Shown: positions 21,288-32,200 of the stretch, piece by piece
Layout: each line of letters starts with the position of its first letter
Numbering within the stretch: position 1 is the first letter of the stretch
NCBI GenBank assembly: GCA_006384855.1
Contig: VCJN01002141.1
Span: 1 to 64,000 of the forward strand
Source: Tetraselmis striata
Lineage: Eukaryota; Chlorophyta; Chlorodendrophyceae; Chlorodendrales; Chlorodendraceae
Direction of reading: 5' to 3'
Length of the DNA: 64,000 nucleotides
Made by a program: the position numbers and the translations under genes
The notes under the pieces: model-generated
Database searches by the model: none
Seen by the model: only the letters and a program-made list of their open reading frames with translations
What the model was told of the DNA's origin: nothing

Positions 21288-24029
21288 CAACATGCTATGC
21301 ATTCGAGTCTGGTTTTGCCAGTTTACACGCCGCAGTTCGTTTACGGTTGCGAGCGTAGGCAGTCGGCAAGCGTGCCGACCAGACGAAGGCGGAAGATGTC
21401 TTGAGTTGTAGAAGGGGTCTCGCGCCGAGAGGCTAAACCTTGATCGAGGCGCAGGCCCATCAGACGCGGACGGGAGATGTTGACGCCGGCATGACATAGG
21501 CCGGACGTGTCGCGGAATTAAGGCGCCGTATCCTGACGCCGCCCTACATCATTTTGGCGCGCCCCGTGATGGTGGCGTGCGGCACGAGCCGGAGCTGCTG
21601 ACCAGTAGAAGCATAGGTAGAAGTGGCTAAGTTGGTGACGAGCGCCCAGCAAAGCAACGGCACATGCACTAGTAGGACGAGTATAGCTGCGCGCACGAGC
21701 GCGCGAGCGCGCCGTGTACGGCCAGATGAAGTATTGCTTCATTATTGTACACGACCCAATGGTAACTATGCACATGTACTGGCGATGCACGTTACGAGGG
21801 GTGGACACGCAACAACGCGCGATGACAGCGATGTAACCCTGCTGCCATCACCAGCGGTGGTTGTTTCGCCCCCTGGCGGGAGGGGCAGCGGGTGAATCGC
21901 TCGACGTTGGGGGTGCGGGAACGTGGGACATTGTGTGGTCGTGTCGTATTGGCTCTTGTGTGTGTCGGGGTCGGTTGTCGGCAGAAGACTCGCCGACTCG
22001 GTAAGCTGTCGCCGTGGGTCTTTCTTCGCGGAGAGCGGTAAGCCGGCCGCCTTTGCGGCACCACCCACGGCTGCTGACCACCCCACAAGGCGTAGGCTTA
22101 GAATGACGCCACGAAACGCACAAGTCGCGTTAGGTGGCGGAGCTGTCCCCCGGCGGGCAGCTCGTGTTGTCACAGATGAGATGTCATGACGTCGGGAGCG
22201 GGTTGGCCGGCGTAGAGGCCCTTGTAGCCCATGCCGGCCCGTAACGATGCCAATGATGTCGGGGCGAGGGTGACGACGAGGCGGCCGCTGGTGCTACACC
22301 AGCGACGGTCGCCGAAGTTCCAAACCCAAACTCGGCCAAGGGTGATTACGTACACCGCGAGACGCCAGGCACGCCACGTGGTAGAGCTGCCCCCCCCCGG
22401 CGGGCAGTTGCAGGTTGTCGTGGTCCTTGTTACGACGACGTTGCAGTCGGAGGTGTCGGAGACGCGTCGGGACGAGCCGGGATAAACGCCTCCCACTGCG
22501 ACCACAACAAACGGTGCTGAAGCATGATTGGGGCGAGGGCAACGAGTTCTCTCAAAACACCGGCGCATGAGCGGCGCCACCCCCGTAAGGGGCCAATTAC
22601 GCGAGTAGTTTCGGAAAACCACAGCATGTAAAGACCGCTGATGTCACGACGCCATGTTGCGAGGACACGCGGACCGGGTTGCATTGTCTTGCTGGACAAC
22701 AAATAATGGTCGCCCCGACGACACGGAGTGACGTCCTCCTCCGTCCGCGCCGATTTGTTGCGGTAGGCGTAGTTGTCGTCGTTGACAACCGTGACGAGCT
22801 GCGGCCAAGGTGCCGAGCGCGTCCACATCACCTAACCTCAAGAGTTGACTACTTCGAGAGGGTGCTCCACTGCGGGAGCCTCGAAGGCATGTACCGCGAC
22901 TCAACTTCGGGTGTTGAGGTTTAACCCCCCCCCCCCCCCCCCCCCGGGGACCCCCCATGTCCAGTTCCTTGCCGTGCGCATCGCTACCCGGAAACGTCCT
23001 TGCTGCAAAGCCAGGGCAAAAACGGAAAACGACCTCGGGCGCACGAGTAGTGAAAACCACATTACCGAAGGGTTGTCTGTCGTTATTGCATGATGTTGTA
23101 ACGCATGTGCGCGGCACGACAACTCACCACTTGGTGAATGAACCTCGGTGCGGACATCAGCCTCAGTGACCCTTGCGGCACAAAGACGCGAAGCCCCTGC
23201 CGAAGGCAGCGAGCTGGAAGATGGCAGACGAGCTGCCAGTGGCTGTCCTAAGCAACTCCACGGCGTACCAGTACCGGGATATCGCGCGCGAACTATTTAT
23301 GTACGAGAATGCTTTACACGGGTCGCGCGCGGCGCGTCCATCACACAGCAAACTCCCTCACCCATCCCGAGTTGCACATAGCGCGCTCGCCGCCAGTGCG
23401 CGCAGCCAATGCGCATCACGACCCCCGGAGCGCGAACCCTATCCCTTGGGTGCACATAACGAGCGGTGGTCGGGCATGTGGTGCCCACAGTGGTCAACAC
23501 CGGCTGCGCACTCTGCCGCATCAGATACTGATGCCGCCCTTTTTGCCCACTCACTCAGCGCCGCCCACCCACGCCAAACGAAATCGGAGACATCTCGGCA
23601 CCGATCCCACCCGACACGGACCCGATATTGCCAGAGGGAGGGAAAGCTGAGGTCGTTACCGTGGCGGATTTTTGAGTTACTCCGATGTTCTCTCGCATTG
23701 TCTGTCGATGCTACATGGGGTAGGAGGCTGAACACCCGTCGCGCCGACGCATCGCCCCAACGGTATGGCGCGGCGCGCGCGAGAACTGCGATCGGTGCGT
23801 TGTGGCCATTTCGGCCAACCAGCCCGCCGCCTCCAAATTCTGCCGGTAGTGTGGCAAGTCAACCGCAGTAGTAGACGGACTAGCAGTGTAAGGCGAGGAG
23901 GCTCCGGTCTCGGCGGTGACCGAGGCAAGCTGAAGGTAGTGAAGGGGACTCTGTACCTCCACACCGGAGTGGTGGCGGCGAAGGAGGACACCGACCTGCA
24001 GCTACTCGGTGGACCCAAGTGATGTAAAG
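21288..24029. other. Repeat-rich stretch without a supported gene
   Basis: A block at about 23195-23265 (gccgaaggcagcgagctgga, gcagacgagctgcc) repeats 21058-21120, showing local duplication. A plus-strand frame at 23173-23871 stays open for 232 residues and includes KMADELPVAVLSNST, but it has no recognised domain. A long poly-C lies at about 22925. I would not call any of the open frames here a gene. Confidence 0.4.
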
Positions 24030-25130
24030 GTAGGCCCGTCCTCCCTACCTTTGATGATCCCAAAGCACACGCAATGCGCGAGCTGCATGCGCTGTGCGAG
24101 GCGCATTTCATGCACCTCGTGGGCCCGATGGAGGACAGCGACGCTTTGCGCCACATGTGTTGGGCTGGGATAGTGTATTTGAATAGCGCACCCACCCCGC
24201 CACCCCTTCCCGGACAGATAGGTGGCTCTATATTTCGGTGGTAGGGGCCACCGGGCGAGAGCGAGGCAGACGGGAGGCGTTCTGGACTGTGCGCTTATGG
24301 GGAGCGCGCGAGCTGCGCGAGGGCGCTCGGAAGCTGCGCGCTAAGGAGCGGCAAGGGCGCATGGAGCGAGAGTCAGCGGGTACCTCAGACAACACACCAG
24401 TGATCCAAAGGTATGGCCCTTCCTCCCTACCTTTGATGATCCCAAAGCACACGCAATGCGCGAGCTGCATGCGCTGTGCGAGGCGCATTTCATGCACCAC
24501 GCGGGACCGATGGACGACAGCGACGCTCTGCGCTCTGTGTTGGGTTGGGACTGATGTAGCGCACCCACCCCGCCACCCCTTCCCGTATAGATAGGTGGCT
24601 CTGTATTCCGGTGGTAGGGGCCACCGGGCGAGAGCGAGGCAGACGGGAGGCGTTCTGGACTGTGCGCTTATGGGGAGCGCGCGAGCTGCGTGATCGCGCT
24701 CGGAAGCTGCGCGCTAAGGAGCGGCAAGGGCGCATGGAGCGAGAGTCAGCGGGTACCTCAGACAACACACCAGTGATCCAAAGGTATGGCCCTTCCTCCC
24801 TACCTTTGATGATCCCAAAGCACACGCAATGCGCGAGCTGCATGCGCTGTGCGAGGCGCATTTCATGCACCACGCGGGACCGATGGACGACAGCGACGCT
24901 CTGCGCTCTGTGTTGGGTTGGGACTGATGTAGCGCACCCACCCCGCCACCCCTTCCCGTATAGATAGGTGGCTCTGTATTCCGGTGGTAGGGGCCACCGG
25001 GCGAGAGCGAGGCAGACGGGAGGCGTTCTGGACTGTGCGCTTATGGGGAGCGCGCGAGCTGCGTGATCGCGCTCGGAAGCTGCGCGCTAAGGAGCGGCAA
25101 GGGCGCACGGAGCGAGAGTCAGCGGGTACC
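24030..25130 (+). repeat. Tandem array, 373-bp unit with coding-like content
   Basis: Markers repeat at 373-bp spacing: ggtaggggccaccgggcgag at 24240, 24613 and 24986; cctacctttgatgatcccaa at about 24426 and 24799, with a related copy at 24046. The 3' two units are nearly identical and the first is more diverged. Each unit encodes two plausible peptides on the plus strand: LWGARELREGARKLRAKER and, in another frame, FDDPKAHAMRELHALC to GPMDDSDALRSVLGWD and a stop. Because 373 is not a multiple of 3, the frame changes from unit to unit. The product is unknown. Confidence 0.8.
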
Positions 25131-25379
25131 TTAGTTAGACAATACCAACAGAGGTAACTATTTAGCGCCAAGCAGCCCACATCGGCGCAGCCCTGAAAGC
25201 TACGACAAAATTGAGAGCCATGATGCGGCAAACTGTTGGCCAGATGTGAAGAAGTACGACATGCAGAGGAAGGTGGAGCATGAAGCAGCGATGCAAGCGG
25301 GAGGCGAGGCGGACAACATCGGTGAGGAGGGGGGGCGGGGGCTGAGGGCGGGGGTGAGCCGAGCACCCGCCGCTCACGT

Positions 25380-26640
25380 TACATGGTTATCTATGGTAAA
25401 TCCAGTAAGGGCGAGAAGGGGAAGGGGGAGGGACACGCTCACTAGATGTAAATAATGCATCCACATTTTCCTTCGCTTTGCTGCTTTCTGTGCCATCTCT
25501 GCCTTTATGGCATATGACTTTGTCTTGGACAGGTGGGGATGTGCATGATGGACTGGTCCGTGCATGTCATGGTGGTGCGCCGTCAAGGTGCTGCGCTTCA
25601 TGACTTGGCCAGTCTTGCAGAGCGTCACCTTGCCGGTCTTGAGAAGGCGCTGAGGCTGGTGGTTGCTGCCCTTGCCGAAGCCCTCTTTGATCTTTATGTT
25701 GCATTGCTCCATGCACTGAGCGTGTCGAGATTGCCATGCAGTTCCATCCATCGGCGGAAGTGCCATGCAACTTCCATTCATGCATGTACGGAGTGGTGTC
25801 ATTTGCTGTCGCGATGTCCGGGAAGGCTGTGAAGAACATCACCGTAGCTGTCTGCATCTTCTTGGCTGCTGCCAGCCCGTCAGCCGTGAGGCCCCAGGGT
25901 TTGCACTCAATGTTGCTGACATGCGTCGTACTGACTCCCACACCGCTAGAATCTTGATTCTGCCAGCATGTGCCGCAGTGATCACGGCGTCAAGCAAAAG
26001 GTGGCGGCGGGCCTTCAGCATCTTTTGCACCTCATGCCCGCTGAGGGCAGGGGGATCTGCCTTGGTGATGGCCTTGCCCTTCCTACTCTGCACCTTCACC
26101 TCTCTGCTTGGTAGCCCGATGAGCACCATCGCATCCATTGCCGCATGCACTGTCTGCGTGTAGTCCTTGCACCGCTTGTGCACGGTGTGCCACGCCACAT
26201 GCGGACATATCTGAATGCATGCATGCATGGTGTCCCCGGTCATGTCATCTGCCTCGATGCATATTAAGCTAGCCGGCATTTGTGACGCTGGCCGAACCGC
26301 GCCAATTGATAGGTCTGCATTTCCTTTTTGCTCACACCACGCAATGGCCCGTAACAGCTTCCGCTCCTAATTGGCGGCCCGAGCTTTCGCTCCAACCCAA
26401 ATCGAAGCCTCGCTGCCGCTGGTAAACTCTCTCGTTGCTCGCCGAACGGCTGCCTAGGCAGAGTTGCATTGAGTTACAGCCGTTGCGAGCTTTTCGCATG
26501 CGCAGCCTCTGCTTGCACGGCGGCCGCACGAATCTACTTAGAGCCTCTTTCTTGGCCCGGGAGCTTACCCGCTCCGCCTCAAGCCGGACTTGTAGCCGCT
26601 CGACGTTCTTGTCCATCTTGTCAACACGTTTGTTGAGCAT
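25380..26640 (-). pseudogene. Broken coding region of unknown family, probably from a mobile element
   Basis: Reading the minus strand from 26640 down, protein-like sequence passes through at least three frames: a coiled-coil piece (MLNKRVDKMDKNVERLQVRL, 26640-26530), then 26279-25940 (IEADDMTGDTMHACIQICPH, VQSRKGKAITKADP), then 25940-25720 (NIECKPWGLTADGL), then 25720-25480 (GKVTLCKTGQVMKRS, KSYAIKAEMAQKAAKRR). The frames change without splice signals between them, which indicates decay. No domain is recognised. Confidence 0.45.
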
Positions 26641-27161
26641 GTCAACGTTGCTGCGAAGCGGAAGTTCAGTCTATGCTGCTATCCGATGTGTCGCCGCCGC
26701 CGCTCGATCGCTGGCATTTTGCGGATGAGCAACCGCAGCTTCCGCCGATGTCTGGCGCTGCTCCGCCGCCCTTCTCTGCTCGCCGACGGCTACCAAATCT
26801 ACCCCGCTTCCATGCGCGTGCAGCTTTGCCGCCGCTAGAAGCGGCGGGCCGTTGTGGGTCTTGCTCGTCGCCGGGCATGGCGGGCTGCGATATGTACGCT
26901 GCTGGTACCGCCGTCGCCATGCCGCCACGTACGCCCACCCACATCATGTCCACCGATCCACCCACACCGCCGCCTCCCGAGCGCCCCACACGCCACTTCG
27001 CCCGCATGTGCTGGCGCGCATTAACCCGTACATGTCACATACGAGATCCACAAGGGTTTTGGGTAGGCCATGAGATAGTGTGGTAGCCAAGCACCGTTGA
27101 TAAGTGGTGTGGTGTTACAAGGACGTGCAAAAAGCGCGTTTTTTCGCGTTTCCGGAACGCC

Positions 27162-27327
27162 GAGTCCCCGGCCGGGAGCGCGGGGCTCGCGGGCGATGGG
27201 GCAGCCCGTACCGAAACCCGATTGTACCAGTTACTTAACCGGTTGAAACGTACTAACAGACCGTACGGGTCGCACTAGGATAGTTTTAATCCGTTAGCAA
27301 AGCCCATAAGCACGTTTAGATCATTAC
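27162..27327 (+). repeat. Long direct repeat, right copy
   Basis: Partner of 21116-21287, in the same orientation (ccccggccgggagcg to cacgtttagatcatt). Next to it, 27330-27440 is rich in GTACC/GGTAC words. Confidence 0.75.
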
Positions 27328-27759
27328 AGAGTACATGTACCGTACCATTGCGGTACGGGTAATGCGGGTTTCGGGGTTTATCGGCCCTTTTGTAATTCAC
27401 ACCAGTACGGGTGCGGGTACCTGGTACATCACATCTTACGCGTGTGATGACGAGAGCACTGGTGTGAAATAAAAAATGCCAGTAACAAATCTACGACCGT
27501 TAAAAGCAAGACAATCAATCACAGCAAGGCGTCTAAAAGCGACCCGCATCCCTCACGAGGTGGATGGATGAGTGATGCGCGCACGGTTCAGAGTCCAGAC
27601 CACGTGTGCATATGTGTGCGAGGGTGATCCACGGACGTGCTGTGCAGCTTCGGCAACGAGATGGCGGACGAATCTGCGCCGTCCGATGAGGCAGCGAGCA
27701 CACTATGGAGCCGCCACCAAGCTCAGTAGGACCCCGAGGAAATCTCTTGCGAGTAAGGC

Positions 27760-28860
27760 CTACGGTGATCCCGATTGCCCCGGGATGAGAGGGCACCCCG
27801 ATTTGCGGCGCATGCATGCGACACCGCGCATAGTGCGGTGCACCCCCTTGCTCACCTCACCCATTGTGCCGAAGACCATGCCCGTGTACTCCGACATATC
27901 CAGGATGTCTCGAAGAGGGCCCTTCTGTCTAGGCTTTGTGTTGCGCCACGCCGCATCCCGCACTGCCAACCCCCGTTGTATGTCGCCAAGCAGGGAGCGC
28001 GCAAACCGACCCACAGCCGTGGTCCGGGGCGGCGCAGTGTATTTGACCCCGTACCGCATAGTCTTGAACTCAAGCAACGTGGACTTCATGCTCCGGGCAC
28101 CATAGCCCCCGGTCATGACGTTGAACGCCGGGAGAGAAAGCTTTGCGTCCGGCACCAGGCCCTTGACTTCATCCATGGGCGTTGTGTTGCCGAGAGGCAT
28201 TGCCTGCATAAACAAGTCATCCATCTCCCGACGTACAGCGATACCCATGTCGTGAACACAGTATGTGATCGCGGAAGGCGTCTGCGATAGCGTCGTGTTG
28301 TACACGCAATTGAGCGTCTCCAGATGCCGGCGGGGTGGGGGAGGTCATGAGCGCATCACCATAGAGGTCACTCGACAGTGACGGGGTTGTGCTCTGTCGA
28401 GGTAGAATGAAGTCGCCAACCACCGGGGGGGGGGGGGGGGGGGGCAAGCAAGGGTTGGGCTGAAAGAAGTACCCGGCAGCGACCTCCTGTGCGGAGCTGC
28501 TCATGCGGAGTGATGACCATCCGCGCAGTGGGGATGGCCACCGTCCACATCCCCAACGCCGCGTCGAGCAAGCCGATCAAGATCGGTTCGGTCCCTACAT
28601 GTGATAGGGAGAGTGCCCATCTCATTTGAATCCGAGAGTTGTTGGCCTTGTCTAAAAATGCCGTCATGTCCTTTGCGAGCCCGACGCAGCCTCCGCCTCC
28701 CGCTCCATCACGCGGGCATCCGCGTCGCTAAGGTGGCCATCAATAGCCGCGTGGAGGCGGTCCCACGCCTCGCGCACCGCCGCGGCGTACCTGACCGACC
28801 CCTCGAGCATCGTTGAGGAACTTGTCATACCGGCGGGCGAAAGATCGTTGAAGACGAGTG
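27760..28860 (-). pseudogene. Broken long coding region of unknown family
   Basis: The longest uninterrupted piece is 28305-27760 (181 residues), with SAITYCVHDMGIAVRREMDD, VMTGGYGARSMKST and ILDMSEYTGMVFGTMGEV. Upstream on the same strand, 28860-28660 (AAAVREAWDRLHAAIDGHL), 28660-28500 (ALSLSHVGTEPILIGLLDAA) and 28500-28340 continue in other frames, separated by single-frame shifts and a poly-C tract. Low-complexity bias does not explain it. It could come from a transposon or an integrated large virus of algae, but no hallmark motif proves either. Confidence 0.5.
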
Positions 28861-29642
28861 CCGGTACATGTCCTGCTACTTGAAGGGCATATTTCGTTTT
28901 ATGCAGGCGGAGTTCACAAAGTCGCGGATGGGCCCTGCTGCAGAGCCTGAGTTAAATACTGATATGTATAAATAACATATGCTGACGCGAATTGATAGAT
29001 TAAAAACATATTGCCCGTATGGTCCATGTAGCGATCAAATAGCGAGTAATTACATGGCAAATTGAAAATAGTATGTAAGGATCCTTAATCCTTCTTCATA
29101 AGGGCGACGAGAACTCGGGAACAGTTACAAGGGTGACTGCGTGCCCGCTAAGGCGCTCTGCTTGCCCCTGCTAACGTATCCCAGTCGCTCGTGGTACTAA
29201 TCCTTACCTGACTGCCAGGACTCCAGGAAGGACTCCAGGAGCGAGTACACTCTACTCCTCGTAGTACTACAGGTACTATCACTGCTCATCCACAGCTGCG
29301 CTATGGTCGCTATATACCACGGGCATACAGGAAAAGCCACGTAAGCGCTGCGCTGGAACGACGCTGCTGCGGCGGCAACGATGACGACGAAGCGCGACGA
29401 CCACCAACAGCGGCTGTCCAGCACAACTCGAAAATGCCTGCATGCCCGCCTGAAAGGTGTTGGGACGGACGATGGGACGTCACTCGGCACCTTCATCTCC
29501 ACGCACCGCCGCGCCGCACGAAGCTTTGGGTCAACGCTTGTTTCGGCGGCGCGGCAACCACACTCGCCGCCTGCGCGCTGTGCGAGGCCGTCGCCGTGCG
29601 GCAGCGCGCGCTTTTTCAGCCGCACCAGCACGCGCGACCACG
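28861..29642. other. 5' flank of the plastid membrane-protein gene
   Basis: AT-rich from 28950 to 29090, then GC-rich. No conserved motif or exon is identified. A short GAAGGACTCCAGGA-type repeat occurs at 29214-29240. Confidence 0.35.
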
Positions 29643-30229
29643 ATGACACCTGCGCCCGCCGCCACGCCACAGCGCTGCTATCTGCAATCGGCGCGGGCGC
29701 TGCCCCGCGTGCGAACGGCGCTGACCGCCAACCGCGGGCGGTCAGGCCCTGCCAGGCGCCGCGCCCAGCTGCGCTGTCGTGCTTCCTCTCAGGTGAGCCG
29801 ATAGTTCCACCGCATCTCGGCACCGCAGGCTCGCGCTGGCGTGGGTACGAGGAAGTGTCCCCTGGGACTACGACTCGCCGGGTCGTAGGATAGGCCGACG
29901 TCCCCGCCCCTGCAACCATTTCGCGCGTCCTCCAATCTCCGGGATTCTGATTGCTTGCGGCGGGCGGCAGGAGGAGGACGGCTTCTCGGGCCCGGTGGCG
30001 GAGATGTTCGACGGGCTGTACAACCGGGCGGGCTACCGGATCAAGTACGGCGTGTTCAAGGAGAAGGTGGAGCCGGAGGGCGAGAATGGCGGCGGCAAGA
30101 TGACGTTTGCGGAGTACATGGACGCGTCGTCGGACGAGCGAGCGGCGGCGCAGGCGCAGGCGGCAAAGGACCTTGTCAACATCGACAAGGTGCGCTAAGG
30201 AGCGGTATAACACTACCAACAGCACAAGT

Positions 30230-30275
<46 letters not shown>

Positions 30276-30621
30276 CGATAGCAAACCCGCACTGATCGCT
30301 CGCATTTTCAACCGCCGATCGTGCAGGATGAGCGTGCCCGGCGTGACAAGGTGGGCACCGTGCTACTGTCGGGAACTGGGGTAGCCATGCTGGCGTTCTG
30401 GCTGCTGGGCGCCCCCGCCTCCACGCGCGCGCTGCTGTCTCTGCCACTGTTCTTCGGCGTCGGCTTCTTTGGTACCCCCCTTTCTCTCTCCCCCGCCAGG
30501 CCGCACTTCCCATCACCGCCTTGGCATTGCAAATGCGGATGAATGTGACAGTAGTGGTTGATAGTGATGCCAATCACGTGAAACGTTGGCTACAAGCTGA
30601 GGCGGCTGAGCATGCTGCTGG

Positions 30622-30659
<38 letters not shown>

Positions 30660-31089
30660 CTGGCCCCGTGGGACGGGTAGTCTCTGGCAAGATGGGCCTA
30701 TGAAACATCGGCCAGGCTGGAATCTGGGACGTGGACGGATCCGGCCTGGCCAAAATTGAGGACAAGGAGGTGGCGAAGAAGATCAAGGTCCCCCCCCCCC
30801 CCCCCCCCCCCCCGTCCCCCGCCTCCCAGCCAATTGACAGAGCCAGTGATGCGCATGACACCGTACCGCATGGCATGAGATTGCGTGGCACGGCACGGCA
30901 TGACATGGTGCTCGGCAATCATCATTGGACGTACCACATGGCATGGCATGGCTCACCATCTGTCCAAGCGTCCCATACTCAAGCGCCCCTCCACCGCAGG
31001 ACAAGGTGAACGCAATGAACATCGCGACCGCGGCAGGTGTGGCCGTGGTGACGGCGGTCTACTGCAGCCTGCCGCCCTTCGGGCAGTAG
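29643..31089 (+). CDS. Plastid-targeted membrane protein of unknown function (5 exons)
   Basis: Exons: 29643-29792, 29971-30189, 30327 to about 30471, 30716-30787, 31000-31089 (stop TAG). About 224 residues. The first 50 residues (Arg/Ala/Ser-rich, almost no acidic residues, ending CRASSQ) form a typical chloroplast transit peptide. The mature part starts with an acidic soluble segment (PVAEMFDGLYNRAGYRIKYG, then KMTFAEYMDASSDERAAA). Hydrophobic spans follow (KVGTVLLSGTGVAMLAFWLL; LLSLPLFFGVGFF), then a charged IWDVDGSGLAKIEDKE loop and a last helix (NIATAAGVAVVTAVYCSLPP). Exons 1, 2, 4 and 5 join in phase 0. The exon 3 to 4 junction does not: a GTACCC donor leaves one extra base. Either another donor is used or a base is wrong. 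(CA)n follows the second donor and poly-C the fourth. I do not recognise the family; thylakoid or envelope location is inferred. Confidence 0.72.
30233..30273 (+). repeat. (CA)n microsatellite in an intron
   Basis: About 20 uninterrupted AC dinucleotides starting 40 bases inside the intron after the exon ending at 30189. Confidence 0.97.
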
Positions 31090-32200
31090 GCGCTCGACAG
31101 CCGCGGGGCGCTCGACCTGCCTTTGGCGCCGGGCCATGACGGGGCCGCACCGCAAAGTGGCTATGCCACGCGGCGGTCCCTGAGGAAATGAGGCGTTACG
31201 AGGGCTGGCGGGAACCCCCCCGCCCCCCCCATCCCATCAACAAGTTGGTGTGGTGGGCGGTTGTTACGCGGCCAACCATATCATACACCATGGGTCATGT
31301 AAATACACCAATAGCCTCGTAGACTGCTACAGTATGTCGGGGCTACGGGACGTAGATATTATGGATTGAGAAGAGAGAGAGACAGAGAGAAAAAACTCAC
31401 ACTGTGCAGAGAGGACACAAGGTGGCGAACCGTTGCCACCCCCCTGCATGCGCCATCTATACCTTATCCCTGTCAAGCTACCCTGACAGCCACAAGTCAC
31501 AGTAGGGCCGCTACTCGGCCTTCAAGGGGCTGAACGCTGCGCGCTTCAATTAGCGGACCTTGTGCGGGTTCGTGCGGTCGGGCCGTAAGACCGCTGGCTT
31601 GGTTCGTCCGGGGGAAAGTAGTCAGACATTCCATAATTTCATAGGCCCACCGTTGGGGCGTCTGTGGGTCACACTTCACGCAGCATGCGGAGAAGGGGGT
31701 TCCGGCTGACATGTCCAACCCAGCCGGCATGACACGACTGACATGACACACTGCCCAAGCTGCCAGACCTCAAAGACAAGAAAAACGTGGAATAAAAGGC
31801 AACGACACACGGCCGGCTGGCTGCAACTTCTCCTGAAAGTATCGCGGCGAAGGTCGGCACCCTCCCGGAACACACGCCCCGTCGTCACAAACGCCCACGC
31901 AGCTGCAGCGCCATGCCAGCAGCCATCATCCGACGGATTCTTTTCTATCCGTGCTAAGCGCCAGTAACCCAGCCACCCAACACTTGGTTGAGGGGGGGGC
32001 TCTCACTTGTTCGGTGGAGCGGAGGAAGGGGTAGGGGCGGTGCGGACAACCAGGAGACATCGGCCGGCGGATAGTAACACCAAGGGCAGCCGATAGAGGG
32101 CTGGAAGAGGCATTCGGTGTGGACCGCGGAGAGCGGGAAGTCGGCAGATAGTAAATCAGTTTCAATGTCGATTGGAATAAACATGGATTCCCTCGCCCAG
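31090..32200. other. Space between two converging genes
   Basis: Lies between the stop codons of the plus-strand plastid gene and the minus-strand receptor kinase, so it should hold both 3' UTRs. Bases 31545-31600 (cttcaattagcggaccttgt, gcgggttcgtgcgg) match a short dispersed repeat seen at 46434 and 47260. Nothing else is recognisable. Confidence 0.5.

Noticed and set aside
21900..22830. Cluster of overlapping 130-150-residue minus-strand frames
   Set aside because: Arg/Pro/Ser-rich frames open in several registers at once, typical of GC-rich noncoding DNA; no motif or phase-linked exon was found.
29197..30573. 458-residue minus-strand open frame
   Set aside because: It runs antisense through the phase-consistent plus-strand plastid gene and through its (CA)n intron. 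The plus-strand exons carry the transit peptide and helices.
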